A stretch of DNA of 64,000 bases from Notolepis coatsorum. Its lineage: Eukaryota; Chordata; Actinopteri; Aulopiformes; Paralepididae. The position numbers and the translations under genes are program-made. The notes beneath the pieces are model-generated. The model was not told the origin of the DNA. It did not search any database and worked only from the letters and a program-made list of their open reading frames with translations. The first letter of the stretch is position 1. Each line of letters begins with the position of its first letter. Of the stretch, positions 20,300 to 30,900 are shown one piece after another. The stretch is from assembly GCA_963971535.1 (NCBI GenBank), contig OZ020592.1:59407060-59471059 (forward strand), written 5' to 3'.

Positions 20300-20984
20300 A
20301 TAGAGATAATAAACTTTATTTGTATAGCACTTTTCATACAGAAATTGCAGTTTAAAGTGCTTCACAGCAGTAACAAATACAGGCATTTAAAGCGAGCATA
20401 AAAAAGATAGAGAGGTAGCAAGGTAAGGTAAATCACAGTTTTTCACATTAGGATCTAAGGTTTCATTCAGGTAATAGAAATCATAAAATAGAATAGACAG
20501 AGTAAAAAAGTGCGCTTTGATTCAGTTAAAAAATAGGCAATACTAAAAAATTATAAAATATAATAGACAGAGTAAAAAAGTGTGATAAAATAGTTCAATA
20601 AAAATATACAATAACATTTGGAGGGGAGAATATTATGAACAGAGGGAGGGATGAATATCCCATGGTGAGTTTTGGGAGACATGGAATATTCAACAGATGA
20701 AGTGTGCTCGGGCAGGTCATGACCCCTCCACACCTCTATAGTCCCTGTATCGGGGTCAGTCCCTGTGTCAGAGTTGTGTTACGTGGCGTCAGTAGCAACA
20801 GCTTCATATCTGGGCCACAAATAATGTCAATGTGTACTTACTTACCAGTTTGCTCATATTTGCCCAGTAGGTCCATCTGTAGTTAAAACGTTTACAACAA
20901 ACAAATGATTATTAGTTTATCTGTTCAGGCTAATAATTGGAAGTGGACTTCTTGGACTTGAAATGAGTAAATAACAGGCCCCCC
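20300..20984. repeat. short LINE-tail-like repeat, rest unassigned
   Basis: AAACTTTATTTGTATAGCAC followed by TTTCATACAGAAATTGCAG resembles a common fish LINE 3'-end type in reverse orientation (20305-20400). The remainder to 20984 shows nothing I can name. Confidence 0.35.
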
Positions 20985-21251
20985 AAATATTTTAGTAACT
21001 ATTTTCCTAGTGTTAGTGAATCACACAGCCACATAACAAGATCTAGCATAGCAAACCTGCATCCTCCAAGGTGTAGAACAAAGATGGGACAGTGCTCATT
21101 TGCTCACAAAGGAGCACAGGAGTGGAATGAGTTGCCTTTGACCACCAAACAGATCTTGAACCTGTATAGTTTCAAGGTGAACGTTAGGAAATGGCTCCTA
21201 GAAAATGTCCCAGAGTAACTAAGGAAGGTTCTAGTTTTTAATGTAGTGTAG
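20985..21251 (+). mobile_element. LINE 3' end, left half, split by the retrovirus
   Basis: The frame reads FAHKGAQEWNELPLTTKQIL, then KVNVRKWLLENVPE and a stop, the typical C-terminal end of a LINE ORF. The 3' UTR starts and is cut at 21251 by the provirus, then resumes at 37498. Confidence 0.65.
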
Positions 21252-21957
21252 TGTTGTGGAAAATGTGTATATGGGGTGGACTAGTTTAATATAGGTCAAC
21301 TAGCAGTGCTTAAAGACGCTAGGGCGACAGGCCGGCTGATGTTCTTAAAACAACTTTAAGTATGGGACAGATAGACATTTCGAGTACATCACATCTTGTT
21401 CTTTTAATCTTGTACATCACATCTTGTTCTCTCTTTCACACACACACACATCTCTCTCACACACACACACACACTCATTCTCCTTTTCACACACACACAC
21501 ACATATTCTCTCTCCCACACACACACACATTCATTCTCTCTTTCACACACACACACACACATCTCTCTCTCACACACACACACACTCATTCTACTCTTTC
21601 ACACTCACACACACACACACATCTCACTCACTCACACACACACACTCATTTTCTCTTTCACTAATCTTGACTCCAGCTTTATCTCTCTTCGATGTTAAAT
21701 CTATGTGTCATCTTAATGTACGTCATGTCATATCTGATATAATATGTCACGTCATCATATCTGTCATGTTGGGGCAGGGCTGGGAAGGTATTATCTGGGG
21801 GGCACGGGGGTTGGGAGGTTAGAGTGTTTTTCTTCAAACTGTGGTGACCGTCTACTGATCCATAGCTCTTCTGTTAAACCTTCTTTCCTTAAATAAATTG
21901 CTTGTTGAAACTGGAAATACCGTCTCCTGCTGTGTTAACGACTACTCAGCCACAACA
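21252..21957 (+). repeat. 5' LTR
   Basis: 706 bp with TG...CA ends and 8-bp terminal inverted repeats. A (CA)n/TCTC compound microsatellite fills about 21430-21660. AATAAA is at 21892. It lacks the 10-bp GGGACAGATA duplication present in the 3' LTR. Confidence 0.95.
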
Positions 21958-21959
21958 TT

Positions 21960-21977
21960 TGGTGACCCTTGACCTGT
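21960..21977 (+). promoter_or_regulatory. retroviral primer-binding site position
   Basis: TGGTGACCCTTGACCTGT begins two bases after the 5' LTR. TGG would pair with a tRNA 3' CCA. I did not identify the tRNA. Confidence 0.6.
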
Positions 21978-22329
21978 AGATCGCCCTGCCGGGCCCCTCA
22001 CACGGCCAGCTCCTGACCTCTCCCGTAGAAATTTTGGCGGTGTCGACAAGATAACAGAGGTGAGCATTTTTGCTTTTTATTAGAATGTCCGTTAGAGATT
22101 CTGCGGGAGGAAAAAGTTGAGCTGGCTGTGTGACAGGTCTGGACGGACGACTAGAAAAGAACACGAGTGGTGAGGTGTTGACACAAGGCGAATCCTCTTT
22201 TAACAGGCTATAAATGCGCATTTTGCTAATCAATCTTAATTGCATGTTTTCGACCCTTTGGTCAAACTTTCTCTGACCCTTTACAAACACTCTCGCCCAT
22301 TCCCCACTTCCCTTCTTATATCTATATTG

Positions 22330-22635
22330 CTGTTAGTAGAACCAGGTTAACTGTGTCTTGGCTGTAGTAGAACCAGGTTAACTGTGTCCTGGCTGTTAGT
22401 AGAACCAGGTTAACTGTGTCCTGGCTGTAGCATTGTAGAACCAGGTTAACTGTGTCCTGGCTGTAGCATTGTAGAACCAGGTTAACTGTGTCCTGGCTAT
22501 AGTAGAACCAGGTTAACTGTGTCCTGGCTGTTGTAGAACCAGGTTAACTGTGTCCTGGCTGTAGTAGAACCAGGTTAACTGTGTCCTGGCTGTTAGTAGA
22601 ACCAGGTTAACTGTGTCCTGGCTGTAGCATTGTGG
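22330..22635 (+). repeat. leader minisatellite, 9 units of about 30 bp
   Basis: Nine units carry AGAACCAGGTTAACTGTGTC with short variable linkers. The array is bracketed by two copies of CCCCACTTCCCTTCTTATAT (starting about 22302 and 22647), so the array appears to have expanded inside a duplicated segment of the retroviral leader. Confidence 0.85.
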
Positions 22636-23499
22636 CATTGTGGCCCACTCCCCACTTCCCTTCTTATATCTATATTGCATGGTTCCGTCCCTCTCACACA
22701 AGCATATACCAGTACACGCCACACACACACTTACACATAGGACCCTCAAAACACACCCACACCCTTGAATAGAAAAACCAAGATGGGTTTTATCTACAGG
22801 GAATGAAAAACAAACGGGCCGGTGAAGGAAGGCAGTGTTCTAAGGGGTTAATTCCATTTTTGTTGGTCTGTAATATAAGGGTTGTTTTCCTCGCAAGAGG
22901 CGGGAACGCGAGACTGTGAGTCGGGAGAATCTACCTACGTTTTTCAGACCTACCGTCATTTGGCATTCAGTCTATTTTTGACCTGTTCAGTACTTGCATG
23001 TTAGTAGATCATCTATTGTCATGTGACCTGCAGACATCATTATGACCTGTTTGGCCGACGAGACTCTAAGAAACAGTTTGTTTTGTTGTTAGGCCTTGAA
23101 AAAGGAGGGCAGCGTTTGTTTGTTTGAGAGAGTAGCTATATTTACCTTGTATAAATACTTTGAAGGACCCAGAAAGGACTGGACTGTTTTCTCCTTTCCT
23201 TTATATACTCGACCGGCCGGTTGTAACAATCTAGCTATATTTAAGTATCTTTCACATTTTTCACGTTCGAGTCTAAAACGTGACACTAGTCAGCATGGAC
23301 TGTCTGTAAAACGTTAAATACATGTGAAATAAACAACTTACTATCCCTCTTCCCCTCTGTTTGTCTGAAAAGACAAAAACCTGATTGACCGCAACGACAA
23401 AATCGAACTTGAAGACGACAAAGGTAATCTGTTCTTAAAAAGAACAGGGCTGGAAAAAAGCAGGCCCCTGCTTTAAGTCTGGGCGTTGAGCCAAGAGAG

Positions 23500-23501
23500 A
23501 T

Positions 23502-23578
<77 letters not shown>
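23500..23578. repeat. (CT)n microsatellite in the retroviral leader
   Basis: Nearly 80 bp of pure CT dinucleotides. Confidence 0.95.
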
Positions 23579-23579
<1 letters not shown>

Positions 23580-23690
23580 GTTTGCTGACCCCTGGTGGTG
23601 AACACACACACATACACACACACAATAACCAGCAGTTAAACTCAAGACTCTAAATCAGTCGTGTATATTAAGTTGAGCGTATTACCTCCG

Positions 23691-24261
23691 TATTGTGTGA
23701 TGGAAATGTGTTTTCAAAAAATGTAATCTTTCATATAGAATGGAATGTTTATTCATCTCACTAAAGTCTGAATAATAATCAGAATATTCACTTTGCGGTG
23801 ACACACTTTCTCTCACACACATACTTTTTCTCTCTTTCACTCACACACACATTCTCTCTCCCACACACACACACATTCATTCTCTCTTTCACACACACAC
23901 ACATCTCTCTCACACACACACACACACTCATTCTCCTTTTCACACACACACACATACTCTCTCACATTCACACACACACACATTTCTCTCTTTCACACAC
24001 ACACATTTCTCTCACACACACACACACACTCATTCTCTTTCACATTCACACACACACACACACACTCATTTTCACATTCACACACACACATATACTCTTT
24101 CACACTCACACACACACACATCTCACTCACTCACACACTCACACACACACACTAATTTCTGTATTGTGTGACGGAAATGTGTTTTCAAAAAATGTAATCT
24201 TTCATATAGAATGGAAAGTTTATTCATCTCACTAAAGTCTGAATAATAATCAGAATATTCA
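23691..24261 (+). repeat. 100-bp direct repeat flanking a (CA)n block
   Basis: The segment 23691-23790 (TATTGTGTGATGGAAATGTG, then TTCATATAGAATGGAA) recurs at 24162-24261 with a few changes. Between them lies a (CA)n/TCTC compound microsatellite of about 350 bp that resembles the one in the LTR. Confidence 0.85.
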
Positions 24262-24262
24262 C

Positions 24263-24738
24263 GGGCGGCTAGGTGGTGTAGTGGGCAAGGCACTCGCCAC
24301 CAGTGTGGAGACGCTAGGATTCGCGTGTTCGAATCCAGCTCTCCACATTGTTTTCAGTTTAGCTGGTCATCCGCAGTAATACACATTGGCCGTATTACGG
24401 GGAGGGAAACTGAAGGGTGGGGATCGGGCTTTGTGAACAAGCGACTCCTACAAGTCGGTTGGTGCGCCTGCGCAGTAGAATCAGGAAGTGTCGGGGGCAG
24501 CGTGAGCCTCCCACGCGTTACTCCTCGACACTGAGAGATCGAGCTGCGCAGGTGAAAAAAATGCAACTGCTGTTACCTCAAGTACCGGAGGGGACTTGTG
24601 CTATGTATGAGTCCACATTGCAGCCGGCTTGTGGGAGGCAAGAAACAGCGTTCGTGACAGGGGAGGGTTGAATTGGATGATACGAAATTGGGATGGGAGA
24701 AAATATAGAAAAATGGGAGAAAAAGTGGATCAAAAAAA
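24263..24738 (+). mobile_element. full-length tRNA-derived SINE in the retroviral leader
   Basis: The head GGGCGGCTAGGTGGTGTAGT contains an A box. GTGTTCGAATCC is the B box. The tail is GGATCAAAAAAAAA. The target duplication AATAATCAGAATATTCAC (24245-24262) recurs at 24739-24756 with one mismatch. A nearly identical copy lies at 47137. Confidence 0.9.
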
Positions 24739-24769
24739 AATAATCCGAATATTCACTTGGCCGTGACAC

Positions 24770-25215
24770 ACTTTCACTCACACACACATTCTCTCTCCCA
24801 CACACACACACATTCATTCTCTCTTTCACACACACACACATCTCTCTCACACACACACACACACTCATTCTCCTTTTCACACACACACACATACTCTCTC
24901 ACATTCACACACACACACATTTCTCTCACACACACACACACTCATTCTCTTTCTCACTCACACACACATACTTTTTCACTCACACACACATACTCTCTCA
25001 CATTCACACACACACACATTTCTCTCACACACACACACACACTCATTCTCTTTTTCACTCACACACACATACTTTTTCACTCACACACACATACTCTTTC
25101 ACTCACTCCCACACACACACTCATTTTCTCTTTCACTCACACACACACTCATTACACACACACACACACAATAAGCACACACACACACTAAACAACGCAA
25201 TAAACACACAAGACA
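24770..25215. repeat. (CA)n/TCTC compound microsatellite
   Basis: Alternating ACACAC and CATTCTCTCTTTC blocks, in the same order as in the LTRs. Open frames here encode only His/Thr/Ser runs. Confidence 0.95.
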
Positions 25216-25303
25216 TATACAAAGTTAGTAAACACGAACAACTACACACTTGGCATAACGGTTTGTTTTCACTAGTGCCTCACCTGTCCTAAATTCAATC
25301 AAG

Positions 25304-26422
25304 ATGCATACAGCAGAAGAAATACTGATAGACCGGAACCCGCTTCTAAAAAACCTAATTCTCAAGGTAGGTGTCCGTTGGCAGAGGCGCACAAAGGCCG
25401 GGGACACAAAATGGCCTTCCGGAGGTACTTTTGATCTCTGCCTATGCGAAGAGATGAATGTAATGATTCGTAACCACAAGGCAGGCGACAACAGCAAAAA
25501 GAGGTTGAGGAAGAGGACAGAAGAGTTGGGGGTAATGAAGCTCTACACCCAGAAGGGGAGAGCATACAGGCAGGAGGCTTTAGCGCTAAATCAGAGAGAG
25601 ACGGATATAGGGAAACCAACATCCCCACCTTATGTCACGCAATTGCCGGTGGGCACTGTGACAATAAGAGGAGAATATGAGGAGGCGGAATTAGAGACCT
25701 CCGCTAGGTCAGAGACCCCCGCTAGATCAGAGACCTCCCTTAGGCGAGATACCCCCCCCAAACTGACCCCGCAGGATCTCTATCCGAAAGTCCTGGCGGC
25801 ATATAACGAGACAGCACGTCGGAAGTTGTATAATGCAGAGGAAGAGGAGGTAGAGAACCTGGGCAGGCAGAGGGAGGGAGTCGGGAGGAAGAAAGAGGAA
25901 GAGGCCCGTCTAAATGTGGCCCAGCAGACATCAGAGAAACACGGAGCGTGTGTCCACAGTAAACTGTTGACTGAGGAGGAAGATGAGAATGACACGAAAC
26001 CAGGACAGGAGAAAGGAAACATTACAGGAACCCTGACTTTCCCCCCGGCATTCCTGGGAAGTGTGACAAGCACAGGCCAGTTTCCCCTGCTAATAAAGGG
26101 GAACGATATCTTTCACATGCCATGGTCACCTCTAGACATCGATGGCTTAATAGCAAGACTACCGGACCTTACAGAAGGAGCCTCCAGGTGGATCATGCAG
26201 TTTGAGGAAAGTACGTCACCTTTTCTGCTAGCAGTGGGTGACGTCAAAGCCCTGTTGACGCGTTTGCTAGGAGTTGGTGCCTGCCGGGACATCATGGGTG
26301 ATACATCGATGCGAGTGGCATGCGACACGCAGGCCCATGATGGAGACATATTCAATGGTACAAACTCAGGAATCAATATCCATCACGTATTAATCCGGCA
26401 AAACTGGCAGGCAACCCCATAA
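25304..26422 (+). CDS. gag: retroviral gag, 5' part (matrix and capsid N-terminal)
   Basis: The ATG at 25304 opens 372 codons ending with TAA at 26420-26422. The N-terminal third is basic and matrix-like. A charged Glu/Arg-rich linker follows. From about residue 265 (FHMPWSPLDIDGLIARLPDL, TEGASRWIMQFEE) it looks like the capsid N-terminal domain of gamma-type gags. The TAA overlaps the ATG of the next frame (TAATG). Since the next frame continues capsid-like sequence, the stop is most easily read as a frameshift in a once continuous gag. There is no membrane segment. Confidence 0.85.
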   Translation: MHTAEEILIDRNPLLKNLILKVGVRWQRRTKAGDTKWPSGGTFDLCLCEEMNVMIRNHKAGDNSKKRLRKRTEELGVMKLYTQKGRAYRQEALALNQRETDIGKPTSPPYVTQLPVGTVTIRGEYEEAELETSARSETPARSETSLRRDTPPKLTPQDLYPKVLAAYNETARRKLYNAEEEEVENLGRQREGVGRKKEEEARLNVAQQTSEKHGACVHSKLLTEEEDENDTKPGQEKGNITGTLTFPPAFLGSVTSTGQFPLLIKGNDIFHMPWSPLDIDGLIARLPDLTEGASRWIMQFEESTSPFLLAVGDVKALLTRLLGVGACRDIMGDTSMRVACDTQAHDGDIFNGTNSGINIHHVLIRQNWQATP

Positions 26423-26734
26423 TGGAGACGGAAGGGCCTGGCGCCTATGTGAACAAAGTACTGAAGGAGTGGAGAGGTGAGCTAGGACACAACCCAGAAA
26501 TTGACCCGTTGCAGAGAGCGATGTTTAGAGAAAGTGTGATGAGAGGGCTTCCAGAGGTGGTTAAGAATAGACTGGAAGACGTGGTGGGGTTAATGGACAT
26601 GACTTATCCTTTGTTCTGTGCACATGTGACACATAGTGTGGAGAAGCAAAGGGCTCAGGAGCAGAAAGTCAGGGATCAGGATAGAAATGACGCAAGGAAG
26701 TTAACTCAGCAACAACTGCAGCCCCAAAGGAGGC
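26422..26734 (+). pseudogene. gag: retroviral gag, capsid C-terminal part
   Basis: A different frame from the preceding part. It includes YVNKVLKEWRGELGHNP and FRESVMRGLPEVVKNRLEDV and a charged, coiled-coil-like end with VEKQRAQEQKVRDQD. The retroviral sequence stops near 26735, where an L2 element was inserted. The rest of gag resumes after 27650. Confidence 0.8.
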
Positions 26735-27652
26735 TGCAGGCAGTAATGGTGTCATCTGCTACCTCTCCACCCATGCATTTTCAATCACAGTCGAGAATGC
26801 AGCTGTGACTGCGTCCCCGACCGCCAAGAACCTTGGTGTTGTCCTCGACGACCAGTTGAACTTCTCTGCTCACATCGCAGCGACGACCAGAACCTGCCGA
26901 TTCCTCCTGAGCAACGTCAGAAGGATACGCCCCTTCCTGACAAAAGAAGCCACCCAACTCCTCGTCCAATCAACAGTCATCTCCCGCCTCGACTACTGCA
27001 ATGCACTGCTCGCTGGCCTCCCGGCCACTGCCACTAAGCCTCTTCAACTCATTCAGAACGCAGCGGCCCGCCTGATCTCAAACCTACCGAAGTCGGCCCA
27101 TGTCACCCCACTTCTTAGGGACCTGCACTGGCTCCCCATTGCTGCACGAATCCGCTTCAAGGCCCTCGACCTAGCATACCGTGCGGCAAAGGGAACCGCT
27201 CCCGCCTACCTCCGGTCAATGGTCTCTAACTACACACCCTCAAGACCCCTACGCTCTGCATCTTCTGGCCGCCTCAGACCTACTCCTATCCAAGCTCCGG
27301 GAGGGTCATCAAAGAGAAGTCGCCTATTCTCAGTCCTTGCCCCACAATGGTGGAATGAACTACCCACCCCAGTTAGGACAGCCGAATCACGTCCAATCTT
27401 TCGCCGTCGACTAAAGACGCACTTCTTCAACCATTATCTGAATAAAAAAAAAAAAATCTAACCCTAACTAACCGTACTGTCATGCACTTGTCCTAATAAA
27501 CTAACCTACACTGTAGCACTCAACACTTTGATGAACATTGTTGCTCAGCTGATAGAGTTGTGCCCTTCCTGATGGCTTGTCGTACAGAACTTGTAAGTCG
27601 CTTTGGATAAAAGCGTCAGCTAAATGACTAAATGTAAATGTAAATGTAAATG
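26735..27652 (+). mobile_element. L2 LINE 3' end inserted in gag
   Basis: One frame reads ASPTAKNLGVVLDDQLNFSA, SRLDYCNALLAGLPATATKP and [20 protein letters not shown], the RT C-terminal region of L2. It stays open to 27461, and the L2 tail follows. The left boundary is approximate. A short TGCAGG on both sides could be the target duplication. It is among the younger L2 copies here because its frame is intact. Confidence 0.88.
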
Positions 27653-27964
27653 CAGGACCAGGGACCCCCGTCTGCACCTCAGGTAGTGAGAAGCTATGGC
27701 TATAGTTCACAGAACCAGGCGCCCAGGCGGCAGGCAGGGAATGGGCAATCAGGCCCACGGATTACACAGGGACCGGGGAACAAACAACAGTTTTCCCGTT
27801 TCCACTGTTGGAACTGCGGCATGCAGGGACACAGGGAAATGAGATGTGGGCAACCATACCGTCCCGGCTCGGAGTATGGAAGACCTGTGCGCCAGGGGGA
27901 GTCACAAGGGCCCTACAACCAGGGGGAGACAAGAGGGCCCCGAAACCAGGGGGGTAATCACTAG
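27653..27964 (+). CDS. gag: retroviral gag, nucleocapsid part
   Basis: A Gly/Gln/Arg-rich segment holds one zinc knuckle, CWNCGMQGHREMRC (CX2CX4HX4C), at 27806-27847. Gln/Gly repeats follow, and it ends at TAG 27962-27964. The next frame (pol) continues in the same frame without further stops. Confidence 0.85.
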   Translation, partial: QDQGPPSAPQVVRSYGYSSQNQAPRRQAGNGQSGPRITQGPGNKQQFSRFHCWNCGMQGHREMRCGQPYRPGSEYGRPVRQGESQGPYNQGETRGPRNQGGNH

Positions 27965-27997
27965 GGGTGCCCAGAGAATGCGACGGGGGGAAATCAA
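27962..27997 (+). promoter_or_regulatory. in-frame UAG between gag and pol (readthrough candidate)
   Basis: After TAG the frame runs GGG TGC CCA and on to the ATG at 27998 with no other stop. The downstream 35 bases are G-rich. Gammaretroviruses use UAG readthrough at this position. That this copy does so is inference. Confidence 0.6.
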
Positions 27998-30900
27998 ATG
28001 ATTGTGGTTTCCAAGGGAGCTGAGCAAGAACCTATTCTGCAGGTCCTAGTGGAGGGCAAATTAACAGAGATGATGGCAGACACTGGAGCAGGTTTTTCCT
28101 GCATAAAGCAAAAATACGCCGCTCACTTACCCCAGTCTGGACAGTATGTTCGGACGGTCGGATTCTCGGGAAAAACACAACTAATACCCACGTCAGATCC
28201 AATCTCTATGACGTTTAACAACAAGACCATAACAATACCTGTATTAATTTCGGACAGCACCCCGCGCAATCTCTTGGGACGAGATGCAATGTGTAAACTA
28301 GGCTGTAAAATCCTATGTACGCCTGAGGGGATTCAAATTGAACAAGACGTGTACCAAATGATGTTACAAGGGACAGGGGAGAAAGAGGCCACTGTGTTCT
28401 GGCTGGGCAACATAGATGCAGAGCTGCAAAGGGTCTGTGACCCCTGGGAGCCATTTCTGAAGGCCCAACTGCCTCAGTCTAGACAAACAAACATGGAGGC
28501 ACATTGCACACTACAGTATTTGACGGATAGTGACCTAATTAGGAACAAGGCATGGTTGCAGGGACAGCCCGAGCAGGTGCAGATTAACTCATCTACGATA
28601 ATTGTAGGGAGACAGGGCGCGGCGTTGAGGGTTAACACAAGTAAGTATCTACGGGAACAACATAGACTAAGAGACGCCGCCCCACACATCACTCTGAGAA
28701 TAAATCCTGGTTACGAATCCGAACATCTAGGTTCAATGATACAGGAATCCGAGACTCAAAGGTGGGTCTCCACGGAATCTCTGCTAATTTGGAACAGCGC
28801 AGATGGGAGTTTCATAAAAATAATGATTTCCTTTTCGGTTTTGGCAAAACCGCAAGTAATCAGATTACCAGGAGACCCTTGCGTTATTCTGGAGGCGGAC
28901 GCTTTGCTGGAACAGGACATGTTGGCGCGCACCCCAGAACAGTTGTGGTCAAAACACGACACAGATGTGGGTCTAATATTGTCGGCACAGCCAGTGAAGG
29001 TCAGGTTAAAGAAGGGTTGTAGACCACCCTTTATCAGACAATATACAATGAAGCCAGAGTCGGAGGAAGCTATATCACATCAGATTGAGGGACTGTTAAA
29101 GGCAGGAGTGCTCGTCCCTTTCGAATCCAGATGTAATACACCTATCCACCCAGTGCTAAAGGCGGACAGGGCTAGGTACAGACTGGTACACGATTTGAGG
29201 GCGGTGAACGACGTGGTGTCTGGACCAGAGGCGGAAGTCGCTAATCCACACACACTCCTAACAAACATCCCGAGTAGCTCGCAGTACTATACAGTCATTG
29301 ATCTCACGCAGGCATTCTTCAGTGTTCCATTGGAAAAAGAGTCTCAGTATCTGTTTGCTTTTACCCACAGGGGGAAACAATACTCTTACACCCGGCTGCC
29401 ACAAGGGTTCGCGCACTCGCCACATTATTTCTCGAAGGCGCTCAAGGAAGACCTGCAAGGAGTGTGCGACACACTACTCAGCACGGTCTTACTGTATGCA
29501 GATGACATTCTAATCTGCTCGGATACACGTCAGCAGTGCCATGAGGACTCCATCAAAGTTTTGAGAGGATTGGCCATGGGGGGCCACAAGGCATCCCGTT
29601 CAAAACTGCAGTACTGCCAGCCAAAAGTTGAGTACTTGTCTCGCGTCATTCAAAAGGGCATAAAAAACATCTCACCCACGCAGCTCGAAGCTGTATCCAA
29701 GGCACCTAGGCCATTGACGGTCCGACAAATGATGACGTTTTTAGGGATGACTGGGTACAGCTCTGAGTGGGTGGAGGACTATACGATAGCGACAGCGCCG
29801 TTGAGGATGATGATAAAAGAGGCGGGTACAGACAAGCTTCGCGCTCCCTTGACATGGACCGAGGAGGGGGAGGACGCGTTCATAAACATTAAGCGTCTGT
29901 TGTTACAGGCCCCTGCCCTGGCGCTGCCGGATTATGAGAAGTGTTTCCACCTATTCGTCTCACATAGAGCGCAGCATGCGACAGCAGTCCTGACTCAAAC
30001 ACAGGGGGGGAGTGGGAAAAAACAACCGATAGCATATTACTCTAGAGCTCTTTCGCCGGTAGAGCAGGGTCTGCCACCTTGCTATCAGGCCTTGGCCGCA
30101 GCACATTTGATGTATGAGAAAGCAACGGCCGTGACAATGGGATATGACATTTGCATTTGGACACATCACAAATTGGCAAACTTGATTGAAAGAGGCAAAT
30201 TTGTTCTGACCAGCCAACGGCAACAGGCTTACATGAGGCTCCTGCAGTACTCGGACGTTACGATAAAAACATGCCACAGCAGTAACCCGGCGGATCTGGT
30301 ACCACTCCCGAGCGAGGGTCAACCGCATGAGTGCGAGGTGGAGGTACAGGCTTTCGTGAAACTCCGTCCTGATTTGGGAGTCGACCCGCTCGCGATAGCA
30401 GAACTCTCACTTTTTGTGGATGGGTCCTGCTATCGGGAGGGGGAAAATTTAAGGTCAGGATATGCCGTCGTACAGTGCAAACCTACCGGAGAAACACTAA
30501 CAAGAAAGGCCGGACAATGCATGCAACCATGTTCGGCCCAGCTTGCAGAACTAATAGCACTAACAGAAGCATGCATATTAGCTAAAGATCGCACGGTTAA
30601 CATCTTTACAGACTCTGCTTATGCGCATGGCGTATGCCACCTATTCGCGGCCATTTGGAAGGCAAGAGGCTTTAAGAAATCGGACGGCTCACCGATCCTT
30701 CACCACAAGCAGGTTGTGGCGCTTATTCAGGCTGTAAAGTTGCCCAAAAGCATTGCTATCGTAAAGTGCCAGGCACACAGAAAAGACCTGTCCTTTGTGA
30801 CGACGGGAAACAATGCGGCGGACGAGGCCGCAAAGGCGGCGGCTGCGGTGCCGTCCACGGCTGTTCTGATGTTTGCGGCCGAACTGACGACTGAGGTAAC

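Noticed and set aside
22330..22635. Regular repeats that might suggest a CRISPR array
   Set aside because: The units are contiguous, with short non-unique linkers, in a retroviral leader of a vertebrate genome.
24263..24340. tRNA gene suggested by A and B boxes
   Set aside because: It is the head of a dispersed SINE with tail and target duplication. It lacks a full cloverleaf.
21362..25191. Long open frames encoding His/Thr/Ser repeats
   Set aside because: They are translations of (CA)n/TCTC microsatellites. The same happens at 36900-37240, 42606-42935 and 52457-52540.
26805..27461. 218-codon frame as a host gene or part of gag
   Set aside because: Its motifs are L2 reverse transcriptase C-terminus, and the L2 tail follows directly.
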